A stretch of DNA of 41,170 nucleotides. Origin: JAZKFP01 sp040386355. Lineage in GTDB: Bacteria; Pseudomonadota; Gammaproteobacteria; Pseudomonadales; UBA6940. The stretch's first letter is position 1. Every line of letters begins with the position of its first letter. A program made the translations under genes and the position numbers. The notes under the pieces are model-generated. The model was not told the origin of the DNA and ran no database searches. It was given only the letters and a program-made list of their open reading frames with translations. Of this stretch, positions 33,692 to 41,170 are shown one piece after another. The stretch covers positions 1-41,170 of the forward strand of contig JAZKFP010000150.1 in NCBI GenBank assembly GCA_040386355.1, written 5' to 3'.

Positions 33692-34513
33692 ATGCATCAA
33701 CTTTCAGCAGCACAACGTTTACTTTTACCAATCGGACCTGAGTTTTATGAACAATTTCCTGAATCGTATTTAGGAAATGTATATCCAACTAACAAACCCT
33801 ATTTCAATCAACAATTTAACACTTCTAACATGAGGTCTGCCGACAAAAAATCTTATGCGAAAGAAGAGGTAGTTAAGGAAATAAAAGAGTTAACCCCGGA
33901 AGCTGACCCTGATAAATCAAAGCACAGAGTAACATTTTCAGAAGAGGGAATTAAAATTCGTGTAATTCCAGATCTAACAAGTCTACCTACCGAAGAAAAA
34001 TTAGAACTGTATTATAGTGAAGGTGAATTAAAAGAGATAAAATATGATCTATTTGCAAAAATATTCCCACCCAAAAATGTAAATGTATTTTTAAAAAAAT
34101 TATTTTCTTCAGAACAAATTATTGTTAGAAGGGAAATTGAAAATACTATTAATAGCATTTGCGATTGGATGGAAAGCAATCAATTAAATCATAGAGAATT
34201 GTTTGAAGCTTTGAAAATTAATCAAGACAATACAAATAACTCTGATGAAATAGAAGATCTTAAAATATCTTATAAAAAAGATTTAGTGAAATTTGAACGA
34301 TACAAAGAAATTATTTCACATGAAACAAAAGATTTAATTTTAAATCTAATAGATGAAGACTGCATTTTCATTCCATCAGCTCCTAAGCAGCATCCAAATC
34401 AAGTGCAGAATTTTGAGCAAATTTACAACGAAAACATAACAGATGCTTTTATTAAAGAACACTTGTCAAAGTGGGTGAATTTTCTAACAAATGAAGCATT
34501 AGCAATTCTTTAA
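33692..34513 (+). CDS. Unrecognised soluble protein with an RVTF linear motif
   Basis: A 273-residue protein without a signal peptide or membrane helix, rich in Glu, Lys, Ile and Asn. A disordered N-terminal 75 residues lead to KHRVTFSEEGIKIRVIPDL (about 77-95) and then SLPTEEKLELYYSEGELKEIK. HRVTF fits the eukaryotic protein phosphatase 1 docking motif ([RK]-V-x-F), and the following EEK...LYYSEGELKEI resembles short conserved motifs I recall from protist and fungal proteins (low certainty). The rest is helical. GGTGTACC precedes ATG 33692, giving only a modest ribosome site. It has its own transcription unit after the OmpA terminator. A secreted effector is one reading; an ordinary orphan protein is another. 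Confidence 0.7.
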   Translation: MHQLSAAQRLLLPIGPEFYEQFPESYLGNVYPTNKPYFNQQFNTSNMRSADKKSYAKEEVVKEIKELTPEADPDKSKHRVTFSEEGIKIRVIPDLTSLPTEEKLELYYSEGELKEIKYDLFAKIFPPKNVNVFLKKLFSSEQIIVRREIENTINSICDWMESNQLNHRELFEALKINQDNTNNSDEIEDLKISYKKDLVKFERYKEIISHETKDLILNLIDEDCIFIPSAPKQHPNQVQNFEQIYNENITDAFIKEHLSKWVNFLTNEALAIL

Positions 34514-34603
34514 AATCCGGTAAGTCGATTGCGCAATGCAGTCGACTTCAACCGCTCTTTATGCTGAAATACATGTTTTTACTTTACAGCCAGCATATTT
34601 CCT

Positions 34604-36685
34604 ATGACAAACCAATCCAAACGTCGCATTCTTGTCACGAGCGCACTTCCCTACGCCAATGGCCCAATCCATCTAGGCCATTTAATGGAATATATTCAAA
34701 CCGACATTTGGGTGCGATTTCAAAAATCTCAGGACCATGAATGTTATTACGTCTGCGCAGATGATGCACATGGCACTGCGATTATGATTCGCGCTGAACG
34801 TGAAGGTATTACGCCCGAAGCGTTAATTCAAAAAGTTCAAGCATCGCATGAACAAGACTTTGCCGATTTTTTAATCAAATTTGATCATTATCATTCAACA
34901 CATTCTGAAGAAAATAAACGTTGGGCAGAAAAAATTTTCTTGAGCAACCAACAACAAGGCTTTATGTTTTCAGAATCAGTTTCACGCTTGTATGATCCTT
35001 CCGCAAAAATGTTTTTGGCCGATCGTTACGTCACCGGCAGTTGCCCAAGTTGTAAAGCTCCTAATCAATATGGTGATAATTGTGAAGTGTGCGGCTCCAC
35101 CTATTCTGCTGAACGTTTGATTGAACCAAAATCGACGTTATCCGGTGCAACACCCGAATTACGCAACAGCGAACAATTATTTTTTGATTTACCCAAAGCT
35201 GAAACATTTTTAAAAAAATGGTTAGACTCAGGCTCACTGCAACCAGAAGTTGCTAATAAATTACGAGAATGGTTTGAAAGCGGATTAAAGCCTTGGGATA
35301 TTTCACGAGAAGCGCCTTATTTTGGTTTTACTATCCCAGGTTATTTAGATAAATATTTTTACGTTTGGTTAGATGCACCGATTGGTTATATCGCAAGTTT
35401 TGAAGCCTTAACTAAAAAAAATCCAACGCTAAAAATAGAAGATTTTTGGCAATTGACTGATGATGCTGCATCGAATAATACAGAGCTGTTCCATTTTATT
35501 GGAAAAGATATTGTTAGTTTTCATGGATTATTTTGGCCTGCTCTACTTCAAGGTGCCGGATTACGCTTACCTACAGCGTTATGCGTCCATGGTTTTGTCA
35601 CCGTCAATGGTGAAAAAATGTCAAAGTCTCGCGGTACTTTTATTGAAGCTCGCAGCTATTTAAATCATTTAAAAAATCCAGAATATTTACGATATTATTT
35701 TGCGACAAAACTTTCTTCACGAGTTGAGGATCTTGATCTGCAATTTGATGATTTTGTGAATCGCATTAATTCTGATTTAGTCGGAAAATACGTCAACATT
35801 GCGAGTCGCTGCGCAAAATTTATTGAAACGTATTTTGATAATACTTTGGCAAATACATTAATTCATGCAGATATTTATCAAGATTGTATTGATCGCGGAA
35901 ATAGTATTCAAGAAGCTTACAACCAACGTGAATTTGGTCGTGCAATGCGCGAAATTATGGCAATTGCCGATATCACAAATCGTTTAATTGATGATGCAAA
36001 GCCTTGGGCTGAAATTAAAACCGGTGATAAAAAAGCAGTCCATTCAATTTGTAGTTTAGGCATTCAATTATTTCGTTTACTCAGCATTTATTTGGCTCCG
36101 GTGTTACCTGCAACTACGCAACAAGTTAGCACCTGGTTAAATTGTGATTTAAATTGGCACAACACAAAACCATTATTGAATCATAAGATCCAAAATTTTT
36201 CACCATTGATGCAGCGTATTGATCCAGAGAAAATTAAAGCTATGACTGAACAATCAACAATTAAAGAAATTCCTGCCGAAAAAAACAAAGTCAAAGATTC
36301 AAAAGTTAATAATGCTTCAAAAGCACATAATGAAATTTCTACTACCAATGAAATCACGATTGAAGATCTACAAAAGATCGATATTCGATTAGGAAAAATT
36401 ATAAGTGCGGAACGTGTGGAAGGTGCCGATAAATTATTAAAATTAAGTGTAGATATTGGTGACTCACATAAGCAAGTATTTGCTGGAATTGCTGAAGCTT
36501 ATTCGCCCGAACAACTCGTTGGCCGAATGGTGCCTATCGTAGTGAATTTAAAACCACGCAAAATGCGTTTTGGAACTTCAGAGGCAATGATATTAGCAGC
36601 TGGCCCAGGCGGTGATCAATTATGGTTATTGCATCCTGATTTAGAGTCTTTGCATATACCAAAAGCCGGCATGGCAGTGAAATGA
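34604..36685 (+). CDS. metG: Methionyl-tRNA synthetase
   Basis: A 693-residue class I synthetase that charges tRNA-Met. The HIGH motif is HLGH (23-26) in ANGPIHLGHL. The zinc knuckle has C147, C150, C160 and C163. KMSKS stands at 338-342. An anticodon-binding helical domain follows, then a Lys/Asn/Ser-rich linker (about 550-580) and a C-terminal tRNA-binding (EMAP-like) domain with EDLQKIDIRLGKIISAERVEGADKLLKLSVD. This is the full-length type 1 form. No clear ribosome site is visible before ATG 34604, though it is the natural family start (RRILVTSALPYANG). Confidence 0.97.
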   Translation: MTNQSKRRILVTSALPYANGPIHLGHLMEYIQTDIWVRFQKSQDHECYYVCADDAHGTAIMIRAEREGITPEALIQKVQASHEQDFADFLIKFDHYHSTHSEENKRWAEKIFLSNQQQGFMFSESVSRLYDPSAKMFLADRYVTGSCPSCKAPNQYGDNCEVCGSTYSAERLIEPKSTLSGATPELRNSEQLFFDLPKAETFLKKWLDSGSLQPEVANKLREWFESGLKPWDISREAPYFGFTIPGYLDKYFYVWLDAPIGYIASFEALTKKNPTLKIEDFWQLTDDAASNNTELFHFIGKDIVSFHGLFWPALLQGAGLRLPTALCVHGFVTVNGEKMSKSRGTFIEARSYLNHLKNPEYLRYYFATKLSSRVEDLDLQFDDFVNRINSDLVGKYVNIASRCAKFIETYFDNTLANTLIHADIYQDCIDRGNSIQEAYNQREFGRAMREIMAIADITNRLIDDAKPWAEIKTGDKKAVHSICSLGIQLFRLLSIYLAPVLPATTQQVSTWLNCDLNWHNTKPLLNHKIQNFSPLMQRIDPEKIKAMTEQSTIKEIPAEKNKVKDSKVNNASKAHNEISTTNEITIEDLQKIDIRLGKIISAERVEGADKLLKLSVDIGDSHKQVFAGIAEAYSPEQLVGRMVPIVVNLKPRKMRFGTSEAMILAAGPGGDQLWLLHPDLESLHIPKAGMAVK

Positions 36686-36866
36686 GTTCAGATTGAATAA
36701 ATTTGCAGAAACCGCCTATAAAAACTTAAAGATTCTAAACAGTTTTTTACAAATACAATTTAAATAATCTTGATTTAACTACTTATCAAAATGTATCCTG
36801 ATCAAACTGTTGAAATGGGTATTCACACAAGGAAGTTTAACGATAAATAAAAAATAATCTGGTCAT

Positions 36867-39197
36867 ATGCAGTCAATTAATCCTTCAGTCTCGATTCAAA
36901 CATCGAAAAGTTTTGACAGCTTACCTGCTAATGAAACCAACGTTATACCGCGAAGCCCATCGTACGATGATATGCGGGTTCCAAGTGATGTCAGTCCCTT
37001 TCAATCTACGCCTAATCATTTAGAAATTATAAGAAGCCAGTTTATAGATAAAATTAAAAATGATTTATTAAAAGACAAGTCTATTCCTATCGGGACAGCG
37101 TTAGAACTTCATCGAGCATATTTAGAAAGTACTATTACATTGCAACAAGGCGGCACTATCAAGTGGCCTGAAATTCCGAAAGAAGAATTAGTAGCTACAG
37201 TAAATAATTTTTTCAATGACGCTGTTGATAAATTCACTGACATACAAAACTTTCCGAATGAATCACTTTTATTATTTAAAGAAGATGGTGCATTAAGAAA
37301 ATTTTGCCTCTCTCATATTGATAATTTACCAGCAAAAGATTTGTTAGGTAGTTTGGAGTATTTTGTAAATAAATTATGTCAATCTTCCAACGTACTTAGA
37401 GAAAATGCTCTACACATTTTTCCTCCATTTAATGGAGATTACAAGTATGAGGTTTGTGTGGCAGGAATGCACATTTCTTTAAATGAAGCAATTTTATCAT
37501 TAGATGACAGCCATCCTATACAAATTCATCAAACGCAAATCATAAGAAATATTATTGATAAATTCATAGACAAGAATAACGTTTTAAAAGATGTTCATGA
37601 TGGCAATCATATTCATACCCCCTTTTATTTTCTTTCTTTAATATACCCAGATTCACTGATTGAAAAAATTGATGAATTTCATCTCCTTCCACGGAGCAAT
37701 ATAAAAACTACACTTTTATACCAATTCATTAATGAATTACCAATGGAATTGCAAAATGAAAGCAACAATATGCTAAATGAGTATATTGAGAACAGCATGA
37801 ATGAAGAATTTTCACGCTTGGCTAAATATTTTAATAACGCGACTCAATCAATATTATCAATTCCTGTAGACGATATAGATTACAAAAAATTAGATAATCT
37901 TGAATTACTAAAATACATCAATATAAGAAGTATAGATATTATTCCGAATGTGATTAACGAAACAATGGATAGTGATTATGCATGGGATCCACAGAATTTA
38001 AAAAATTTTTTATTTGAAAAAACTCTTAACCACATTAGCAAACCATTTATCAACTTTAAACCATCTGTGTATTTAAATTTAAAACAATCAACATTTAAAG
38101 AACTAAGGGACATTACAGCTCCTTCACTACTTGATGTAAAAGATTCAGAAATTGTCGAAACTTTCATTAATAAAATTTTTATATTGTCAATTGAAGCAGA
38201 ATTTGATTCTCAATTTAAATTACTTAGAACTCTTCACAATTTAGGTATAAATAGCGAAAATATCTCTCGCTTTGAAAAAGCAAAATCCATTTTAGAAAAA
38301 ATAAAATATAATTTACCTAGCGATCGTAATGATTTAAAAAATCGTTTAAGTCGCGTTCAAGAACACATTAACTTCTTACAAACTAATAGCTCTGAGGAAT
38401 CTAATAATGAATATAAAAATTGGATTGAAAGGGATTTAATCCCATTAGAAAAATTGCTACTTTTAAATTCAAGCTCTAAAGAAATTAAAGCCGCTTTAGA
38501 AAAAGAGTGCTTTTATAATCCAAATTACAAATTACCAAAAGAATCTAGCATATTTTTTATAATTCATAATCCAGAGGGTATAGAATGCTTTAAATTATTG
38601 GAAAAATATTGTTCTGATGACCAAAAATTAGCATTATTTATTCCAGCTATTGCTAATGGGATAACTGAATTAGTTGAAGTATTATTCGAACATTGTATAA
38701 ATTCAATCAATCAATCAAATATTTCAGAAGTACCTATCACTGTTGCTTTCGATAAAAATAATATTGATATAGTGAAGATCTTTCTACAGCAAAATGATGA
38801 ATTTGTGCAAAATATTTTAAGACATACTGACGAGGATGGAAATACTCCTTTGCATAAAGCTGCAAAACTTTATTCACCTGCTATTTTACAATTATTGTTA
38901 ACAGCTGATTCTTCACCAACAAAAAACACTTTACAAATTAAAAATCAATACGGTAAACGAGTTTTAGATATAGCCGTTAAGGACAGTAAACCTGAAAACG
39001 TTAAAATAATATTAAATTTAATGTCTGCTCATGGGCTAATGTTAAAAACATCCCATAAAAATCATTTAATCAATCGTGCTAATAGGAACAACTCTGAGGA
39101 ATTCCCTACTGAAATTTTAGATTTACTAAAAAAACATCCATCTCAAAATATGATGAGCAGAGGCTTAATTCAACTGGGTAAAAAGTTTTCTTCTTAA
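36867..39197 (+). CDS. Large ankyrin-repeat protein, possible effector
   Basis: A 776-residue protein with no signal peptide. The first 50 residues are Ser/Pro-rich and disordered (SPSYDDMRVPSD). About 540 residues of helical sequence follow that I cannot assign. From about residue 580 to 730 ankyrin repeats appear; the clearest is DEDGNTPLHKAAKLYSPAILQLLL (about 653-676), followed by NQYGKRVLDIAVKDSKPENVKIIL. Ankyrin proteins are frequent secreted effectors in intracellular Legionellales and Rickettsiales. AT-rich codon use resembles the other orphan genes and not metG or metH on each side. The nearest good ribosome sequence (AAGGAAG) is about 33 bases from ATG 36867, so the start is uncertain. 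Confidence 0.75.
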   Translation: MQSINPSVSIQTSKSFDSLPANETNVIPRSPSYDDMRVPSDVSPFQSTPNHLEIIRSQFIDKIKNDLLKDKSIPIGTALELHRAYLESTITLQQGGTIKWPEIPKEELVATVNNFFNDAVDKFTDIQNFPNESLLLFKEDGALRKFCLSHIDNLPAKDLLGSLEYFVNKLCQSSNVLRENALHIFPPFNGDYKYEVCVAGMHISLNEAILSLDDSHPIQIHQTQIIRNIIDKFIDKNNVLKDVHDGNHIHTPFYFLSLIYPDSLIEKIDEFHLLPRSNIKTTLLYQFINELPMELQNESNNMLNEYIENSMNEEFSRLAKYFNNATQSILSIPVDDIDYKKLDNLELLKYINIRSIDIIPNVINETMDSDYAWDPQNLKNFLFEKTLNHISKPFINFKPSVYLNLKQSTFKELRDITAPSLLDVKDSEIVETFINKIFILSIEAEFDSQFKLLRTLHNLGINSENISRFEKAKSILEKIKYNLPSDRNDLKNRLSRVQEHINFLQTNSSEESNNEYKNWIERDLIPLEKLLLLNSSSKEIKAALEKECFYNPNYKLPKESSIFFIIHNPEGIECFKLLEKYCSDDQKLALFIPAIANGITELVEVLFEHCINSINQSNISEVPITVAFDKNNIDIVKIFLQQNDEFVQNILRHTDEDGNTPLHKAAKLYSPAILQLLLTADSSPTKNTLQIKNQYGKRVLDIAVKDSKPENVKIILNLMSAHGLMLKTSHKNHLINRANRNNSEEFPTEILDLLKKHPSQNMMSRGLIQLGKKFSS

Positions 39198-39268
39198 CTG
39201 TCCTTTATAATAATTGGCTGCAACTCATTAGACTAAAAAACTACGCGAAACCTGCTAGATTCCAGGAT

Positions 39269-39306
39269 ATACTTACTAACTTTAAAATCGCATTGATGGT
39301 AAGTAT
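39269..39306 (+). promoter_or_regulatory. Leader hairpin covering the metH ribosome site
   Basis: ATACTTAC (39269-39276) pairs perfectly with GTAAGTAT (39299-39306) across 22 nt. The right arm lies 3 bp before the metH ATG, on the only candidate ribosome site (GATGGTAAG), so folding would hide it. I see no SAM, SAH or cobalamin riboswitch consensus here. Confidence 0.4.
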
Positions 39307-39309
39307 TTC

Positions 39310-41170
39310 ATGTCCCACTCTATAATTGAGCTTTTAAACAAACGTATTCTTATTCTTGACGGCGCCATGGGCACGATGGTCCAGGGTTACGGCTTAGCAG
39401 AAGACGATTATCGCGGCACACGCTTCGCCGATCACTCTATGTCTTTAAAAGGAAATAATGACCTTTTAGTTTTAACGCAACCCGATATTATTCGTGAAAT
39501 TCATAGCGGTTATTTAGCGGCTGGTGCAGATATTCTTGAAACGAATACTTTTAATGCCACCTGGGTATCACAACACGATTACGGTTTAGAAGACTACGCA
39601 TTAGAAATAAATCGAGTTGCAGCACAACTTGCCCGTGAAACCGCCGATGCATTTACTAAAAAAACTCCGGATAAACCGCGCTTTGTAGCAGGTGTGCTTG
39701 GACCAACAAGTCGTACCGCTTCTATCTCACCCGATGTAAATGATCCTGCAGCTCGTAATGTTAAATTTCAAGATTTAGTCGCGGATTATAAAAATTCAAT
39801 TCAAGGTTTAATTGAAGGCGGAGTTGATTTTTTATTAATTGAAACCGTATTTGATACGTTAAATTGTAAAGCCGCGATCTTTGCCATACGGCAAATGAAT
39901 ATCCAATTACCGCTGATGATTTCTGGAACCATTACGGATGCAAGCGGACGAGTATTATCCGGTCAGACAACTGAAGCGTTTTGGAATTCTGTCTCACACG
40001 CTAAACCTTTAAGCATCGGATTAAACTGCGCATTAGGTGCTGCTGAATTACGGCCGTACATTCAAGATTTGTCGCGTTGCGCTAATACCTTTGTGAGTGC
40101 GCATCCTAACGCGGGTTTGCCAAATGCCTTTGGTCAGTACGACCAGACTGCGGATGAAATGGCCGTTATCATTGAAGAGTTTGCACAAGCCGGACTTATT
40201 AATATTGTCGGTGGATGTTGTGGTACTCGACCTGCGCATATTAAAGCGATTGCCGAAGTTACCAAAAATGTTAAGCCAAGAAAATGCCACACACCTCAAC
40301 CTAAATTACGCTTAAGCGGTTTAGAACCGATGAATGTCGGCGTTGGCGAATTTTTCGTCAACGTCGGTGAACGTACCAACGTCACAGGCTCCAAACGATT
40401 TGCACGTTTAATTCGTGAACATCAATACGAAGAAGCATTATCGGTTGCTTTACAGCAAGTCGAAGCTGGCGCGCAGATTATCGATATTAACATGGACGAA
40501 GGCATGCTCGACGCTGAAAAAGCGATGCGGAATTTCGTCAATTTAATTGCATCCGAGCCGGATATTTCTCGCATTCCCTTAATGATCGATTCTTCAAAAT
40601 GGTCGGCTATTGCCGCTGGGTTAGAATGTGCGCAAGGTAAATGCGTCGTTAATTCAATTAGCTTAAAAGAAGGCGAAGCGGAATTTCGCGAACGTGCAAA
40701 ACTTTGTTTGGATTACGGTGCCGCAGTTGTTGTAATGGCGTTTGACGAAGAAGGTCAAGCGGATAATTTGGAACGACGCCTAGTAATTTGTCGCCGTGCT
40801 TACAAAATATTATTAGAAATGGGTTTCGAACCTCAAGATATTATTTTTGATTTAAATATTTTTGCAGTTGCAACGGGTATCGAATTACATAATTCCTACG
40901 CTTACGACTTTATTGAAGCCTGTAAAATTGTGCGTAAAGAAATGCCGTTAGTGCATATTTCGGGTGGCGTTAGTAACGTTTCATTTTCATTTCGTGGTAA
41001 TGATCGCGTACGTGAAGCTATTCACTCGGTATTTTTATATCACGCGATTCGCGCTGGTTTGACGATGGGAATTGTTAACGCTGGCCAGCTTGCAATTTTT
41101 GAAGATATTCCTGCTGATTTACGTCAACGTGTAGAAGACGTTATTTTAAACCGCGATGAAAATGCAGGCG
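39310..41170 (+). CDS. metH: Cobalamin-dependent methionine synthase, N-terminal part
   Basis: The first 620 codons are in the window; the frame stays open at the right edge. Residues 1 to about 325 form the homocysteine-binding barrel with ILDGAMGTMVQGY, GADILETNTFNA, and zinc ligands C in GLNCALGA and the pair in GGCCGTRPAHI. From about 345 the pterin-binding domain (VGERTNVTGSKRF, IDINMDEGMLD, MIDSSKWSAI, ISGGVSNVSFSFRG) binds methyl-tetrahydrofolate. The cobalamin and activation domains should lie beyond the window. The reaction is homocysteine to methionine. The start ATG 39310 fits the E. coli MetH start pattern. metG lies 2.6 kb upstream, with an unrelated ankyrin gene between. Confidence 0.97.
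   Translation, partial: MSHSIIELLNKRILILDGAMGTMVQGYGLAEDDYRGTRFADHSMSLKGNNDLLVLTQPDIIREIHSGYLAAGADILETNTFNATWVSQHDYGLEDYALEINRVAAQLARETADAFTKKTPDKPRFVAGVLGPTSRTASISPDVNDPAARNVKFQDLVADYKNSIQGLIEGGVDFLLIETVFDTLNCKAAIFAIRQMNIQLPLMISGTITDASGRVLSGQTTEAFWNSVSHAKPLSIGLNCALGAAELRPYIQDLSRCANTFVSAHPNAGLPNAFGQYDQTADEMAVIIEEFAQAGLINIVGGCCGTRPAHIKAIAEVTKNVKPRKCHTPQPKLRLSGLEPMNVGVGEFFVNVGERTNVTGSKRFARLIREHQYEEALSVALQQVEAGAQIIDINMDEGMLDAEKAMRNFVNLIASEPDISRIPLMIDSSKWSAIAAGLECAQGKCVVNSISLKEGEAEFRERAKLCLDYGAAVVVMAFDEEGQADNLERRLVICRRAYKILLEMGFEPQDIIFDLNIFAVATGIELHNSYAYDFIEACKIVRKEMPLVHISGGVSNVSFSFRGNDRVREAIHSVFLYHAIRAGLTMGIVNAGQLAIFEDIPADLRQRVEDVILNRDENAG

Noticed and set aside
34522..34548. Terminator between the RVTF protein and metG
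   Set aside because: The 7-bp stem AAGTCGA/TCGACTT has a 13-nt loop and no T-run, so it is too weak to call.
39198..39309. Possible SAM, SAH or cobalamin riboswitch before metH
   Set aside because: The 112-bp leader lacks the conserved cores of these classes and shows only one simple hairpin.

Overview
The window looks like a chromosomal segment of an AT-rich gammaproteobacterium. MetG, MetH, PBP1b with a TPR lipoprotein, CheD/CheB-type chemotaxis genes and paired Hsp70 paralogues are all gammaproteobacterial in character. Four unrecognised, Asn/Lys/Ile-rich cytosolic-type proteins (one with ankyrin repeats, one with a eukaryote-like RVTF linear motif, one membrane protein) recall the accessory effector repertoires of host-associated Legionellales. 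That lineage assignment is inference; no rRNA or tRNA gene is present to anchor it.

Layout: (1) 1-4.1 kb: tail of an unknown gene, a TerC-family membrane protein, three small palindromic repeats, and a YdbH-like envelope protein. (2) 4.0-7.8 kb, minus strand: a two-gene unit of a PLP aminotransferase and a ketopantoate-reductase-like enzyme fused to a membrane domain, divergent from an AlkB-type dioxygenase. (3) 8.6-11.0 kb: PepSY protein, response regulator and histidine kinase. (4) 11.0-12.6 kb: an orphan gene and a long non-coding stretch with a perfect 15-bp inverted repeat and a 230-bp palindromic element. (5) 12.6-19.8 kb: a compact chemosensory operon STAS-cheA-MCP-cheW-cheR-cheD-cheB with no cheY, followed by a convergent stand-alone BLUF blue-light receptor that keeps all key flavin-site residues. 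(6) 20.8-24.7 kb, minus strand: PBP1b, an LpoP-like TPR lipoprotein and two small secreted proteins. (7) 25-31.8 kb, minus strand: DUF2760 protein, a membrane protein of unknown function, and two Hsp70 paralogues. (8) 32-33.4 kb: two DUF4398-type lipoproteins, the second with an OmpA domain. (9) 33.7-41.2 kb: an effector-like protein, metG, an ankyrin protein and the 5' part of metH.

Two families of small non-coding palindromic elements run through the window. Family 1 (about 127-170 bp, five copies) and family 2 (about 195-240 bp, two good copies and one decayed copy) share TATACC/GGTATA termini and look like MITEs moved by related enzymes. They sit next to gene ends and in one case appear to supply the stop codon of one gene and the upstream region of the next.

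The most distinctive observations are the aminotransferase/reductase-membrane fusion pair, the CheA with a tandem MshEN-like (c-di-GMP-type) motif, the BLUF receptor with a 7-bp tandem repeat in its upstream region, the element-remodelled Hsp70/mrcB junction, and a protein with a possible protein-phosphatase-1 docking motif.
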